Assembly (NCBI GenBank): GCA_028277725.1
Contig: JANQFX010000028.1
Span: forward strand, 20,421 to 84,420
Origin: Thiohalocapsa sp.
GTDB lineage: Bacteria; Pseudomonadota; Gammaproteobacteria; Chromatiales; Chromatiaceae
Length of the DNA stretch: 64,000 bases
Direction: 5' to 3'
This document shows, one piece after another, positions 8,987 through 17,441 of this stretch (position 1 is its first letter; every line of letters begins with the position of its first letter). Position numbers and translations under genes: made by a program. The notes under the pieces are model-generated. The model searched no databases. It was not told the DNA's origin and worked only from the letters and a program-made list of their open reading frames with translations.

Positions 8987-9231
8987 GATGAATCCTGAGA
9001 GACTGATATCCGACTGAAACGCTCCGGAACTTAAGACCAAGGTACGGGCACGGGCGGTGTGGCGCAACGCCCGCCGTGGGTTTCTGCCGGCCCCGCAGCG
9101 GGCTCCGACGTGGCGATTCGGTTCCTCGTCGGGTCGACGCCGCGCCCCGTTGAACTCGATTGGCGGTGGTTAATGGCTCACTGCGCCACTAGGTAATCTG
9201 ACGTAGCGACACGCATCCCCTGGAGGTCATC

Positions 9232-9930
9232 ATGCTCACCATCCGTCACGCCGAAGACCGCGGCCACGTCAACCAAGGCTGGCTCGATACCTGGCACAGC
9301 TTCTCGTTCGCCAGCTACCACGACCCGGCGCACATGGGCGTGTCGAATCTGCGCGTCATCAACGATGATCGCATCGCGCCTGGCGGTGGCTTCCCGACGC
9401 ACGGACACGAGGACATGGAGATCGTCACCTATGTGCTCGACGGTGCGCTGGAGCACAAGGACAGCATGGGCAACGGCTCGGTGATCCGCGCCGGCGAGGT
9501 GCAATACATGGCCGCCGGGCGGGGCGTTCGCCACAGCGAGTTCAACGCGTCCGACGCGGCGTCGGCGCACCTGCTGCAGATCTGGCTGCTGCCCAACGCG
9601 ACGGGCGTCGAGCCGCGCTACGCGCAGAAGACGTTCACCGCCGCCGACAAGCGCAATCGCTTCGCGCTGCTGGTGTCGCCGGACGGGCGCGACGGCAGCA
9701 TAGAGACTCACCAGGATGCGCTGCTGTTTGCCGCCTTGCCGGACGATGGACAGGGCATCACCTATCGGTTGAACGCGGATCGCAGCGGCTATGTGCACGT
9801 CGCCCGAGGTCGGGTGCGCGTCAACGGCACCGAGCTCTCGGGCGGCGACGCCGCCCGCCTGCAGCCTGGCGCGGAAGTGACCGTCGAGGGTGTCGATGCC
9901 GGTGAGGTCCTGTTCTTCGACCTCCCCTGA
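9232..9930 (+). CDS. yhhW: Pirin-family bicupin (YhhW/quercetinase-like)
   Basis: 232 residues. The N-terminal cupin has the pirin pattern GWLDTWHSFSFASYHDP, then GFPTHGHEDMEIVTYVLDGALEHKDS and VRHSEFNAS, giving the four metal ligands (His, His, His, Glu). The C-terminal cupin is degenerate, as in E. coli YhhW. Members bind Fe or other metals; YhhW oxidises quercetin in vitro, but the physiological substrate is unknown. It is a cytoplasmic enzyme. A leader of 245 bp separates it from selO, and it is followed 64 bp later by the CDGSH protein on the same strand. A shared redox/stress role is possible. Confidence 0.88.
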   Translation: MLTIRHAEDRGHVNQGWLDTWHSFSFASYHDPAHMGVSNLRVINDDRIAPGGGFPTHGHEDMEIVTYVLDGALEHKDSMGNGSVIRAGEVQYMAAGRGVRHSEFNASDAASAHLLQIWLLPNATGVEPRYAQKTFTAADKRNRFALLVSPDGRDGSIETHQDALLFAALPDDGQGITYRLNADRSGYVHVARGRVRVNGTELSGGDAARLQPGAEVTVEGVDAGEVLFFDLP

Positions 9931-9994
9931 CGCATAGGTCTGCGCCGCCGACAAAGCCCTCACTAGCCAAACACCAGCCAGACGGGAGCACAGC

Positions 9995-10645
9995 ATGAGC
10001 GACAAACCCATTATCGACTTCCCCGGTTCCGAGATCGACGTGCACTGGGACAAACGCCTTTGTATCCACATCGGCGAGTGCGGCGGCGCCGCCAACAGCC
10101 TGTTCGAGGGCGGGCGCGACCCCTGGTGCCTGCCCGATGAGGTCAGCAAAGCGGAGGTGCGTGACGTCTGCGAGCGTTGCCCGAGCGGCGCGCTGACCTA
10201 CACCGATAAGGCCGGCGCGCCCGAGCAGGCGCCGGCGGAGAACACCGCGAGCATCGCCTACAACGGCCCCGTCTATCTCACGGGCGATCTGCACATCGAC
10301 GCTGCGACCGAGGATATGCCGGGCCTCAGGCATCGGGCTGCCCTGTGCCGCTGTGGAGCCTCGAAGAACAAACCCTTTTGCGACAACAGCCATCTCGAGG
10401 CCGGTTTCCAGGACTTCGGTGCCGTCGGCGAGACCGGCCCCGGGCTCACCGCCAGCGGCGGCCCGCTCAACGTCCGGCGCATCCCGAATGGACCGCTGAT
10501 GCTGGAGGGCAATCTCCGCATCCGCGCCGCCAGTGGGCGAGTCGCCTGGCAGGGCGAGAAGGCCTTCCTGTGTCGTTGCGGGGCGTCGAAGAACAAACCC
10601 TTTTGCGACGGCACACACAAGGCCGCAGGCTTCACCGACGAGTAG
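9995..10645 (+). CDS. Fused iron-sulfur protein: divergent 4Fe-4S domain plus two CDGSH domains
   Basis: 216 residues in three modules. Residues 1-75 form a divergent mono-cluster ferredoxin domain with CIHIGECGG and CERCPSGALTY cysteines. Residues 85-145 and 150-216 are CDGSH-type 2Fe-2S modules, each with CRCGASKNKPFCD followed by NSH or GTH (three Cys plus one His). The two CDGSH motifs are almost identical in sequence, suggesting internal duplication. CDGSH clusters are redox-active and labile; bacterial fusions of this kind are known, but their partners are not. It has no membrane anchor, so it is cytoplasmic. It lies downstream of the pirin gene and is probably co-transcribed with it. 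Confidence 0.85.
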   Translation: MSDKPIIDFPGSEIDVHWDKRLCIHIGECGGAANSLFEGGRDPWCLPDEVSKAEVRDVCERCPSGALTYTDKAGAPEQAPAENTASIAYNGPVYLTGDLHIDAATEDMPGLRHRAALCRCGASKNKPFCDNSHLEAGFQDFGAVGETGPGLTASGGPLNVRRIPNGPLMLEGNLRIRAASGRVAWQGEKAFLCRCGASKNKPFCDGTHKAAGFTDE

Positions 10646-10918
10646 GCAGGCGGATGCGTAGGCCGCGGGGTCGAGGAGATCGGGTGAAAGATGGGGTCGG
10701 CTTCCCGCCCCCCGGCGCGTTCGCCCGGCGCCAGTCCAGCGGTTCGATCTTGTCGTGGATGCTCAGCGGTAGGTCGCCCATCCTGGTTGGTCTTCCGACG
10801 CCCTGATTGCCTGAGCCTCTCCATGTAGGCTGCGCGGCTCGGGAGAAGCTCAGCTGCGCCAGGACCGAGCAGGGATGCGGTATGCTGCCGTTCCTCATGA
10901 GCAGAGCGGCAGCGATCC

Positions 10919-11515
10919 ATGACGCATCAGCGGCACCCGGTCAGGCCATCGATCCAACCGACCCGAATGCCGCTGTTCTTCGGTCTGCTGCTCGCGCTCT
11001 TCGCCGGGAGCGGCCTGACGTTGCCGGACCGCGCGCTCGCGCAGCAGCCGCCCTGCCTGAAGCTGGTGTTCAATCGCTACTGTCTCGGCGGCGACATCAA
11101 CGCGCTGGCGCAGCAACAACCGCCGGCCATGCGGCAGGATCAGGGCGAGCGCGTCGCGCTCGTGTACTACGAGGGCCGTGACCGGGTCTATGTGCTTGCT
11201 TGGCGCGGGGCCGCCTACAAGGTGCTGCGCGAGCACCGCATAGCCTCGCAGTTGCGCTATGAAGACTTGTACCTGCTGCTCAGGGACAAGTACGGCGCCG
11301 GCGAGGATCGCAGCAGCTTCCCGCCGGATGCGCGTACGCCGGGGCGCAAGCAGATCGCCATCCGTCGCGGCGAGGGTCGGGCAGTGCATGTCTGGGAGGC
11401 CGGCGCCGGCTGGCACATCGAGCTGAGCTGGACACGGGAGACCGGCCTCGCGCTGGCTTACATCGCCGACGACCTCGATGCGCAGCAGGCCGCGGCCGTG
11501 GTGGGCGGCTACTGA
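10919..11515 (+). CDS. Secreted protein of unknown function
   Basis: 198 residues. After a basic start comes a hydrophobic helix (PLFFGLLLALFAGSGL) and an ALAQ signal-peptidase-like site near residue 42, so the mature protein is likely periplasmic. The mature part opens with a Cys pair (PCLKLVFNRYCLGGD) that could form a disulfide, then alternates beta-like strands (RVALVYYEGRDRVYVLAW) with helices. I recognise no domain. An internal ATG at 10967 would give a more usual signal-peptide length, so the start is uncertain. Its last 7 bases overlap the convergent 3' end of mtaB, so the two messages share their ends. Confidence 0.65.
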   Translation: MTHQRHPVRPSIQPTRMPLFFGLLLALFAGSGLTLPDRALAQQPPCLKLVFNRYCLGGDINALAQQQPPAMRQDQGERVALVYYEGRDRVYVLAWRGAAYKVLREHRIASQLRYEDLYLLLRDKYGAGEDRSSFPPDARTPGRKQIAIRRGEGRAVHVWEAGAGWHIELSWTRETGLALAYIADDLDAQQAAAVVGGY

Positions 11516-12852
11516 ACGACGCCCGGGCCAGGTGACAGCCGCGCCTCGATGACCCCGCCGTCCGCGCTGCGTTCGATCAAGTCCACTTCCAAGATCTGTC
11601 CGACGGCCCGGTCCGGCACGCCGCGCAGTCGCACGGGCAGGTAGTTGGGCGTATAGCCGGTGGCGTAGGCGCCCCCGGCGTCTGGGTGTTTCCCCTCGAT
11701 GAGGACCGGCAGCCGGCGCCCGACGTGGCTGTCGAGCCAGACTGCGCGCAGGGAGGCGGCGAGGTCGTGCAGTTGTCTGGTACGCTCTCGGCGGACGGGT
11801 TCCGGCACCTGCGCCGGCATGTCGGCGGCGCGGGTGCCCGGCCGCGGCGAGTACGGAAAGATGTGCAACTGGCCGAAGCCGATGGACTCGACGAAGTCCA
11901 GGGTCTGCTGCCAGTCGACAGCGGTCTCGCCGGGAAAGCCGGCGATGATGTCGGTTCCTATGCTGAAGTCCGGGGCCGCCGCGCGGGCCTGTTCGACCAG
12001 GTCTCGAAATTCGTCCGTCCGGCAGCGCCGGGCCATGCGTCTCAGCACCCTGTCCGAGCCGCTCTGCAGCGGCATGTGCAGATGCGGCATGAGCCGGGGC
12101 TCATCGAACAATCGCCAGAAACCCGGCGGCAGGTCCCAGGGCTCCAGCGAGCCGAGGCGCAGCCGCGCCACAGCGGTGTCGCGGAGGATGGTCCCGATGA
12201 GCTCGTCGAGGCGCGGCGCGGATTCGCTGCCCGCATCGCGCCCGTAGCCGCCGAGCTGTACGCCTGTCAGGATGACCTCCCGCACGCCAGCGTCGGTGAG
12301 CGCCTGGACCTCTGCGACGACGTCGGCGACCGCACGGCTGCGCTCGGCCCCTCGGGCGATGGTGGTGACGCAGAAGCTGCACTGGTAGCGGCAGCCATCC
12401 TGAACCTTGACGAAGGCGCGCTGGCGACCGCGGGCGAACAGGGCCTCCGCCGGGTCGATGTCGTCCTCCGTCGGGGCAGGGTGTGGCACCGGGGGCAGCG
12501 CCAGCTGCTCGGTGGCGATGGCCACGAGCCGGTCCTTGTCGGCGTTGTCGACGACGAGTTCGACGTCCTCGTCGGCCATCGTCTCGCCGTCCAGCGCCGC
12601 GGCGCAGCCGCTAATGACCATCCGTGCATCGGGGTTGATGCGCCTGAGGCGGCGCAGCAGCTTGCGCGACTTGCGCACCGCCTCGGCGGTGACGGCGCAG
12701 GTGTTTACCACCAGCAGATCCGCCGGTTCCTGCTCCGCCGCGATATGCCAGCCGAGTCGCCGAAAGTCGCGTGCCCAAGACTGCAGCTCCGCCTCGTTGA
12801 GGCGGCAGCCGAGGGTCTGCAGGTGGACGCGGGGCTGGGCTGGATGGGGCAT
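11509..12852 (-). CDS. mtaB: tRNA t6A37 methylthiotransferase, MtaB-like radical SAM enzyme
   Basis: 447 residues. The N-terminal methylthiotransferase domain has the three cluster cysteines in TLGCRLNE, VNTCAVT and ISGCAA. The central radical SAM domain has CRYQCSFC (C-x3-C-x2-C), and a C-terminal TRAM-like region follows. The short sequence HLQTLGCRLNEAE and the overall length match MtaB (converts t6A to ms2t6A at position 37 of ANN-decoding tRNAs), rather than MiaB or RimO. It sits last in a minus-strand group behind three genes of unknown role (HExxH, Hsp20-like, NTF2-like). Its stop overlaps the convergent secreted-protein gene by 7 bp. Confidence 0.88.
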   Translation of the reverse strand: MPHPAQPRVHLQTLGCRLNEAELQSWARDFRRLGWHIAAEQEPADLLVVNTCAVTAEAVRKSRKLLRRLRRINPDARMVISGCAAALDGETMADEDVELVVDNADKDRLVAIATEQLALPPVPHPAPTEDDIDPAEALFARGRQRAFVKVQDGCRYQCSFCVTTIARGAERSRAVADVVAEVQALTDAGVREVILTGVQLGGYGRDAGSESAPRLDELIGTILRDTAVARLRLGSLEPWDLPPGFWRLFDEPRLMPHLHMPLQSGSDRVLRRMARRCRTDEFRDLVEQARAAAPDFSIGTDIIAGFPGETAVDWQQTLDFVESIGFGQLHIFPYSPRPGTRAADMPAQVPEPVRRERTRQLHDLAASLRAVWLDSHVGRRLPVLIEGKHPDAGGAYATGYTPNYLPVRLRGVPDRAVGQILEVDLIERSADGGVIEARLSPGPGVVQ

Positions 12853-12910
12853 GTCGGGTCCGGCGCGCCGCCGTGGCGGGACGCGCCGGCAGCGGGTCGG
12901 GCAGGCCGGG

Positions 12911-13318
12911 TCAGGGCCGCGGTGGCGGGCCGTCGGGCGGGGGCGGGGAGTTCTGGTGCAGAATCAGCGTCCAGCCGGCCTCGCCGCGCCGCCGATAGAT
13001 ATTGGTGGCGTAGATGCCGGGCGCGCCCTTGGGAATGCCGGCGGCGTTGTTGTGCTCCTCGACGTAGTGGATGGCGATGTCGTCGAGCTCCACCCAGCGG
13101 ATGTGGGTGACCCGGAGGTCCAGGGGCACGTTGCTGCGCAACAGTTCGCGCATCATGCTGCGCACCTCGACGCCGTGCACGATGGGTTGCATCGGTAGCA
13201 TGCACGCGACGTCCGGCGAGTCGTCCCAGACCTGGGACATCAGGTTGACGTTGCGGGCCTCCAGGGCGTCGTAGAAGGCATCCTCGGCCGCCTGTGGCGT
13301 CTCGAACGGCGGGCTCAT
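12911..13318 (-). CDS. NTF2/SnoaL-like small protein
   Basis: 135 residues with the cone-fold pattern of DUF4440/SnoaL-like proteins: an N-terminal helix pair (AAEDAFYDALEARNVNLMSQVW), WDDSPDVACMLPMQPIVHGVE and then long strands ending in GEAGWTLILHQNSP. The C-terminal tail is a proline run. Such domains bind small hydrophobic ligands or act as isomerases, and the sequence does not say which. The start codon overlaps the stop of the upstream Hsp20-like gene as ATGA, so the two are translationally coupled, and mtaB follows after 58 bp. Confidence 0.75.
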   Translation of the reverse strand: MSPPFETPQAAEDAFYDALEARNVNLMSQVWDDSPDVACMLPMQPIVHGVEVRSMMRELLRSNVPLDLRVTHIRWVELDDIAIHYVEEHNNAAGIPKGAPGIYATNIYRRRGEAGWTLILHQNSPPPPDGPPPRP

Positions 13319-13887
13319 TGGTTGGTCCCCTGCCGAGACGGCGGCGCCGGTTCGGTGGCAGGCCGTGCATGCGGCGACATCGGGCCGAAGCCCGGCGCGC
13401 CGGTCAGCCGGGGAATGCTGATGTGGATGGCGTCCGCCTCGTCGACCCGGCGCAGTGCGCGCAGGTCGGCGTCCGGTGGCGCCGGCAGGCGTTGGCTGCG
13501 CCGACCGCTGGAATAGCCCCAGCTACGCCGATAACCGCGGCCGTCCTCGAGGACCTCCTCGCGGCTGGTCTCGGAGGTGCGGCGTACGGCAATCATCAGC
13601 CCGCCGCCGACGGGGCGCACCAGCACCTGATCGGCGGGCAGATCGCCGAGTTCGATGTCGAGCAGATAGGCGTCATCGGTGCGGCTCTGGGTCAATCGCA
13701 GCCCGGCGAGATCGAAGGTGACGGGCTCGGCTGCGGCGGTTGCCTGCGGTTCAGCGCCGACAGGCGGCGGCTGGATCTGCTGCGGGGCAGCGGCTGGTCC
13801 CGAAACCGGATGCGGGTCCGCCGCAAGGGCTTGCGCGCATAGCAGCACGCCTGCGGCGACCAGGGTGAAGGGGGCTTCGTGGTGCAT
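13315..13887 (-). CDS. Exported Hsp20/alpha-crystallin-like protein
   Basis: 190 residues from the ATG at 13885-13887, which has a GGAGG ribosome site at good spacing. The open frame upstream (over 200 more residues) belongs to another frame's gene and is ignored. Residues 1-23 are a signal peptide (TLVAAGVLLCAQALAA). A Pro/Ala linker leads to a compact beta domain at about 70-160: DDAYLLDIELGDLPADQVLV, GGGLMIAVRR, then RSWGYSSGRRSQRLPAPPDAD and ADAIHISIPRL. This strand order, with the terminal IHISIPR, resembles small heat-shock proteins. sHsps are usually cytoplasmic, so an exported one is unusual. The fold call is by pattern only. It is coupled by ATGA overlap to the NTF2-like gene. Confidence 0.6.
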   Translation of the reverse strand: MHHEAPFTLVAAGVLLCAQALAADPHPVSGPAAAPQQIQPPPVGAEPQATAAAEPVTFDLAGLRLTQSRTDDAYLLDIELGDLPADQVLVRPVGGGLMIAVRRTSETSREEVLEDGRGYRRSWGYSSGRRSQRLPAPPDADLRALRRVDEADAIHISIPRLTGAPGFGPMSPHARPATEPAPPSRQGTNQ

Positions 13888-13952
13888 GCGATCGACCTCC
13901 GTGGACGGCTTCTCGTCAGTGGGCGTTGGGGGCGCAGTATAGAGCCTGCGGC

Positions 13953-14477
13953 TCAGCTCCGGCAGCGCCACGTCGGGGTTCGATCGGCAGTGATGAGGCC
14001 CCAGTCCAGCAGCGATCCCCGGGCGTCCTCGGCATCCTGCTCGAACCAGGCCCAGGCCGACCCAAGCCTGAAGGAGTAGCCCCAGGCGTCCATATCCGCA
14101 CAGAGGCGGCGTGCGCCGACAGCCGGCAACTGCTCCGCGATGCAGAGCTGTAAGTAGCAGACCGCATTCTCCTCGGCATCGTCGCCGCCGGCGTCCGTGT
14201 GCAGGGCGCGGCGCCGGTCCTCGGTCATGCAGATGAAGTGGCAGGCCTCGTGTAATGCGGAATGCAGGGGGGTGTCCGCACGCACATAGAGGCGGTTGCC
14301 GACGAGGCCTGCTTCCGGGGCGCCCCAGAAGCTGCCTGGGATGTCGGACGTCGGCGCCACCGGGGAGAGTTCGAGGCCGAAGCGCGCGAGCGCGCTGCCG
14401 AGCCTCGAGGGACACGACACCTCTGCGCTGTGCCTGCGCCGGTCGGCATCCTCGCCCAAACCGCCGAGCGTAATCAC
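13953..14477 (-). CDS. Predicted HExxH metalloprotein of unknown function
   Basis: 174 residues. The centre carries LHSALHEACHFICM, a zincin-type HExxH motif, followed about 20 residues later by DDAEENAVCYLQL, whose Glu could be the third ligand as in gluzincin-like folds. DMDAWGYSFRLGSAWAWFEQDAEDARGSLLDWGL near the C-terminus is aromatic-rich. There is no signal peptide or membrane helix. I cannot assign it to a named peptidase family; a conserved but uncharacterised proteobacterial family is likely. It is first in the minus-strand group HExxH - Hsp20-like - NTF2-like - mtaB, with 65 bp to the next gene. Confidence 0.65.
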   Translation of the reverse strand: MITLGGLGEDADRRRHSAEVSCPSRLGSALARFGLELSPVAPTSDIPGSFWGAPEAGLVGNRLYVRADTPLHSALHEACHFICMTEDRRRALHTDAGGDDAEENAVCYLQLCIAEQLPAVGARRLCADMDAWGYSFRLGSAWAWFEQDAEDARGSLLDWGLITADRTPTWRCRS

Positions 14478-14787
14478 ATCGAGCTATCCTGGAGCCGGCA
14501 GAGGGGATGACGCCGGTGGTCGCCGTCGGCGGTCTGCCGCTACCCGCCGAGAGACCCATGCGTCGCCTGTTCGACTCACCCTACCCGAATCGGGGGAAAG
14601 CACGCCAGCGGCCTGCTATGCTCCGTGGTGGTGTTATGGGCTGCAGCGTTGCCGCGTCGATCCTGACGGACCCAGGCGACTGCAGTCGCTTCGCCGCAGG
14701 CGCGAGCGTCTCACCCGTTTCGGGAATCTGTTCCGGGCGACCGGCTGCCGGAGGCCCGGGGCCCGACCCTGCTCAGGAGCCTTAGCC
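14478..14787. other. 310-bp gap between divergent genes
   Basis: This separates the minus-strand HExxH gene from the plus-strand membrane protein, so it must hold both promoters. A TGCTATGCT extended -10-like site lies at 14614-14622 on the plus strand without a good -35 box. An interrupted palindrome CCCGA-A-TCGGG is at 14584-14594. Short open frames here look non-coding. Confidence 0.4.
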
Positions 14788-15258
14788 ATGGCCAGACAGT
14801 TCTCCGATGATCAAGCCGCGCTGGGTCCGACGGAGGTTCGGCGCGACTCACCTAGCGATCAACGAGCCCAATCCGGGCTGGCCATGGGCCTGGTGATCGC
14901 CGCGGTGGCCTTTGGTGCCGCGCTGGGGATGCTGGCGGTGCTCGCCACCCAGGCCGCCCAAACCGCCTCGTCGTCCACAGGTGTCCTCTACGCCATTCTC
15001 GGCATCAAGGCCACCGTTCTGGCCGTTGCGTTGTCGCTGGTGTTGTTGAGGTTGCGCGCGGCCGTCCGGCCAACGGCCCTCGTCGGCTACTGCGCCGGCT
15101 TGGCGGCATCGGCCGCGGGGCTGGCCTGGCTGTGGGGGCTATCCGGGCTCCTGCTGGGTTCGGGCCTCTTCTATGGTGGGCTGGTGCTGATCTATATGGT
15201 CGCCGCGCGGGACCCGGATCTCGGGCGCGCACTCGATGTGTTGCGCACGAGCCGTTGA
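14788..15258 (+). CDS. Small four-helix membrane protein of unknown function
   Basis: 156 residues from the ATG at 14788; a longer frame upstream is judged non-coding. About 30 hydrophilic residues precede four predicted membrane helices at roughly 31-52, 65-86, 95-114 and 118-139. The loops are very short, so the whole protein is embedded in the inner membrane. The tail AARDPDLGRALDVLRTSR is cytoplasmic by the positive-inside rule. There are no conserved charged residues inside the helices and no family was recognised. It is followed by a 305-bp gap before the yadGH operon, so it is probably monocistronic. Confidence 0.6.
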   Translation: MARQFSDDQAALGPTEVRRDSPSDQRAQSGLAMGLVIAAVAFGAALGMLAVLATQAAQTASSSTGVLYAILGIKATVLAVALSLVLLRLRAAVRPTALVGYCAGLAASAAGLAWLWGLSGLLLGSGLFYGGLVLIYMVAARDPDLGRALDVLRTSR

Positions 15259-15563
15259 CGGATTCCCCTCTGCCCTGACGTCGGTCGACAGGCCCGGTCC
15301 CCACGCCTGCGCACCCCTCAGCGCTGTACGGCAGGGTCGGCCGCCCCGCTGTCGCAAACCCGACTAGGTGATTCGCCTTGAGCGCCAGGGCAGCATCGAT
15401 TCTGCGCATGCCCTTGCAAAGGGCCCACGCGGGGTCTAGGTTACGCGCCCCATCAGGCGTCTGTGCGCTGGCCCGCTCGTCCTGTCTGGGCTAGCGCTGC
15501 AAGCGCCCATGCCGCAAGGCACCCGAGAGCCCATCCTCCCGTCATCTCAGCCCGCTGCGACCC
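15259..15563. other. 305-bp gap upstream of yadGH
   Basis: No convincing open frame was seen. It contains the sigma-70-like promoter at 15414-15442 and otherwise unremarkable G+C-rich sequence. Confidence 0.4.
15414..15442 (+). promoter_or_regulatory. Candidate sigma-70 promoter for yadGH
   Basis: TTGCAA at 15414-15419, a 17-bp spacer, then TAGGTT at 15437-15442, about 120 bp before the yadG start. The -35 matches 4 of 6 consensus bases and the -10 only 3 of 6. Confidence 0.35.
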
Positions 15564-16499
15564 ATGCACGCCCTGATTGTCGAACAACTCCACAAGGTGT
15601 ATGCCACCGGTTTCGAGGCGCTCAAGGGCGTCGATCTCGCCGTGGAGGAGGGTGATTTCTTCGCGCTGCTGGGTCCGAACGGCGCCGGCAAGTCGACGCT
15701 GATCGGCATCGTAACCTCTCTGGTCAACAAGACCTCCGGGCGCATCAGGGTCTTCGGCCGGGACCTGGATCAGGATGCCGAGGGGGTCAAGGCATCGCTC
15801 GGTGCCGTGCCACAGGAGTTCAACTTCAATCTTTTCCTGCCGGTGGAGGAGGTCGTCGTCAACCAGGCGGGATACTTCGGCATCCCGCGACCCGAGGCCA
15901 GGGCTCGGGCGGAGTTCTACCTCCGCAAGCTCGATCTCTGGGATCGCCGCCGCTCGGAGATGCGCCTGCTCTCCGGCGGCATGAAGCGGCGTCTGATGAT
16001 TGCCCGCGCCCTGGTCCATCGGCCAAGGCTGCTGATCCTGGACGAGCCCACGGCCGGGGTCGACATCGAGATCCGCAGGGCGATGTGGGACTACCTGCGG
16101 GAACTCAACGCGGACGGGACCACCATCATACTCACGACCCACTATCTGGAAGAGGCCGAGAGTCTGTGCCGCAATGTCGCGGTCATCGACCATGGCCGCA
16201 TTGCAGCGGTGTCCGAGACGCGTGCGCTACTCGCCGGCTTGGATATCGAGACCTTTGTGTTGAACCTGAAACGACCGGTGGCGGAGCCGCTCTTGTTGCC
16301 GGGCTTCAGCGTTACGCGGGCGGATGCGACGACGCTGGAGGTACAACTGCACCGCAGCCAGTCCCTGAATGAGCTGTTCGACGCCCTGGGGCGGCGCGGA
16401 ATCGAAGTCGGCAGCATGCGCAACAAGCAGAACCGCCTGGAGCAGCTCTTCCTGGAGATGGTGGAGCGCGGCCGCGAAGGCTCGACGGTGGCTGCATGA
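15564..16499 (+). CDS. yadG: ABC transporter ATP-binding protein, YadG type
   Basis: 311 residues. Walker A is GPNGAGKSTLIG (about 39-50), the Q-loop is VPQEFNFN, the ABC signature is LLSGGMKRR, Walker B is LLILDEPTAGVD, and the switch His is in LTTHYLEEAE. Motifs such as SSLVNKTSGR-like TSLVNKTSGRIRVFG and VVNQAGYFGI align closely with E. coli YadG from memory. It powers the YadH permease, forming an ABC-2 exporter in the inner membrane; the substrate is not established. The stop overlaps the yadH start by 4 bp (ATGA), so the pair is coupled. Confidence 0.92.
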   Translation: MHALIVEQLHKVYATGFEALKGVDLAVEEGDFFALLGPNGAGKSTLIGIVTSLVNKTSGRIRVFGRDLDQDAEGVKASLGAVPQEFNFNLFLPVEEVVVNQAGYFGIPRPEARARAEFYLRKLDLWDRRRSEMRLLSGGMKRRLMIARALVHRPRLLILDEPTAGVDIEIRRAMWDYLRELNADGTTIILTTHYLEEAESLCRNVAVIDHGRIAAVSETRALLAGLDIETFVLNLKRPVAEPLLLPGFSVTRADATTLEVQLHRSQSLNELFDALGRRGIEVGSMRNKQNRLEQLFLEMVERGREGSTVAA

Positions 16500-17284
16500 G
16501 TATCTCGGCGCAACGCTGGCACCGCTATTGGGTGACCTACCAGACGCTGCTGCACAAGGAGGTGCTGCGCTTCTCGCGCATCTGGGTGCAGACCATCCTG
16601 CCGTCGGCGATCACCACGACCCTCTACTTCGTGATCTTCGGTCGGCTCATCGGCGAGCGCATCGGCGACATGGACGGCTTCGCCTACATCGATTTCATCG
16701 TGCCTGGCCTGGTGCTCATGGCGGTCATCACCAACGCCTACAGCAACGTTGTCTCGTCGTTCTACAGCAGTAAGTTCTCCCGCTACGTGGAGGAGCTGCT
16801 GGTCTCGCCAGCGCCGGCCTGGGTGATCCTCGCCGGCTACGTGTCGGGCGGCGTCGCCCGCGGCGTCGCAGTCGGCCTGGTGGTCATGGGCGTGGCGATG
16901 TTGTTCACCGATATCCGCCCCCACAGCGTGGTGGTGACGCTGCTGGTGTTCGTGCTGACGGCGATACTGTTCGCCCTGGGCGGCTTCATCAATGCGGTGT
17001 TCGCCAACAGCTTCGACGACATCTCCATCGTGCCGACCTTCGTCCTTGCACCGCTGACCTACCTCGGCGGCGTGTTCTACTCCATCGATCTGCTACCCGA
17101 CGTTTGGCAGGCGTTGTCCCTGGCGAACCCGGTGCTCTACATGGTCAACGCCTTCCGCTACGGTCTCCTCGGTACCTCGGACATCCCGCTGTTCGCGGCC
17201 TTTTCGATGATTCTCGGCTTCATCGTCATGTGCGTCTTCATCAGCCTGCGCCTACTGCAGCGCGGAGTGGGTGTCAAGCACTGA
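16496..17284 (+). CDS. yadH: ABC-2 type transporter permease, YadH type
   Basis: 262 residues with the ABC-2 permease layout. An amphipathic N-terminus (WVTYQTLLHKEVLRFSRIWVQTILPSAITT) is followed by six membrane helices; FVPGLVLMAVITN-like FIVPGLVLMAVITNAYSNV and PLTYLGGVFYSIDLLPDVWQ are hallmark segments of the DrrB/NodJ/YadH group. It forms the channel for YadG. The translation start sits within the yadG stop (ATGA). The next gene, mrcB, begins 157 bp later behind its own promoter-like site, so the operon probably ends here. Confidence 0.92.
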   Translation: MSISAQRWHRYWVTYQTLLHKEVLRFSRIWVQTILPSAITTTLYFVIFGRLIGERIGDMDGFAYIDFIVPGLVLMAVITNAYSNVVSSFYSSKFSRYVEELLVSPAPAWVILAGYVSGGVARGVAVGLVVMGVAMLFTDIRPHSVVVTLLVFVLTAILFALGGFINAVFANSFDDISIVPTFVLAPLTYLGGVFYSIDLLPDVWQALSLANPVLYMVNAFRYGLLGTSDIPLFAAFSMILGFIVMCVFISLRLLQRGVGVKH

Positions 17285-17312
17285 TCGCACAGGCACCTGC
17301 GCCACGTTTACG

Positions 17313-17321
17313 TGCTAGAAT
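17313..17321 (+). promoter_or_regulatory. Candidate extended -10 promoter for mrcB
   Basis: TGCTAGAAT gives a TG dinucleotide one base before TAGAAT, a strong extended -10 pattern, 120 bp before the mrcB start. No good -35 hexamer is seen, as is usual for extended -10 promoters. Confidence 0.4.
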
Positions 17322-17441
17322 CTCGGCGCAATAGAAGACTTAACTTACTGACATGAAAGGCGGATACGTCCTGAATCCACCCTTGGTGGCCGGCGAAGCA
17401 TCCGCGCCGCCCGGACGCGTCGGGCAGAGCATGAGAGGCCG

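Noticed and set aside
11686..13110. Plus-strand frame (474 codons) over mtaB and the NTF2-like gene
   Set aside because: mtaB carries all radical SAM cysteines on the minus strand, so the plus-strand frame is incidental.
13888..14559. In-frame N-terminal extension of the Hsp20-like gene
   Set aside because: The ATG at 13887 has a GGAGG site and a signal peptide. The extension overlaps the HExxH gene in another frame and would bury the signal sequence.
14545..14600. TTCGACTC reminiscent of a tRNA T-loop
   Set aside because: No acceptor stem, anticodon arm or CCA could be folded around it. No tRNA was found anywhere in the window.
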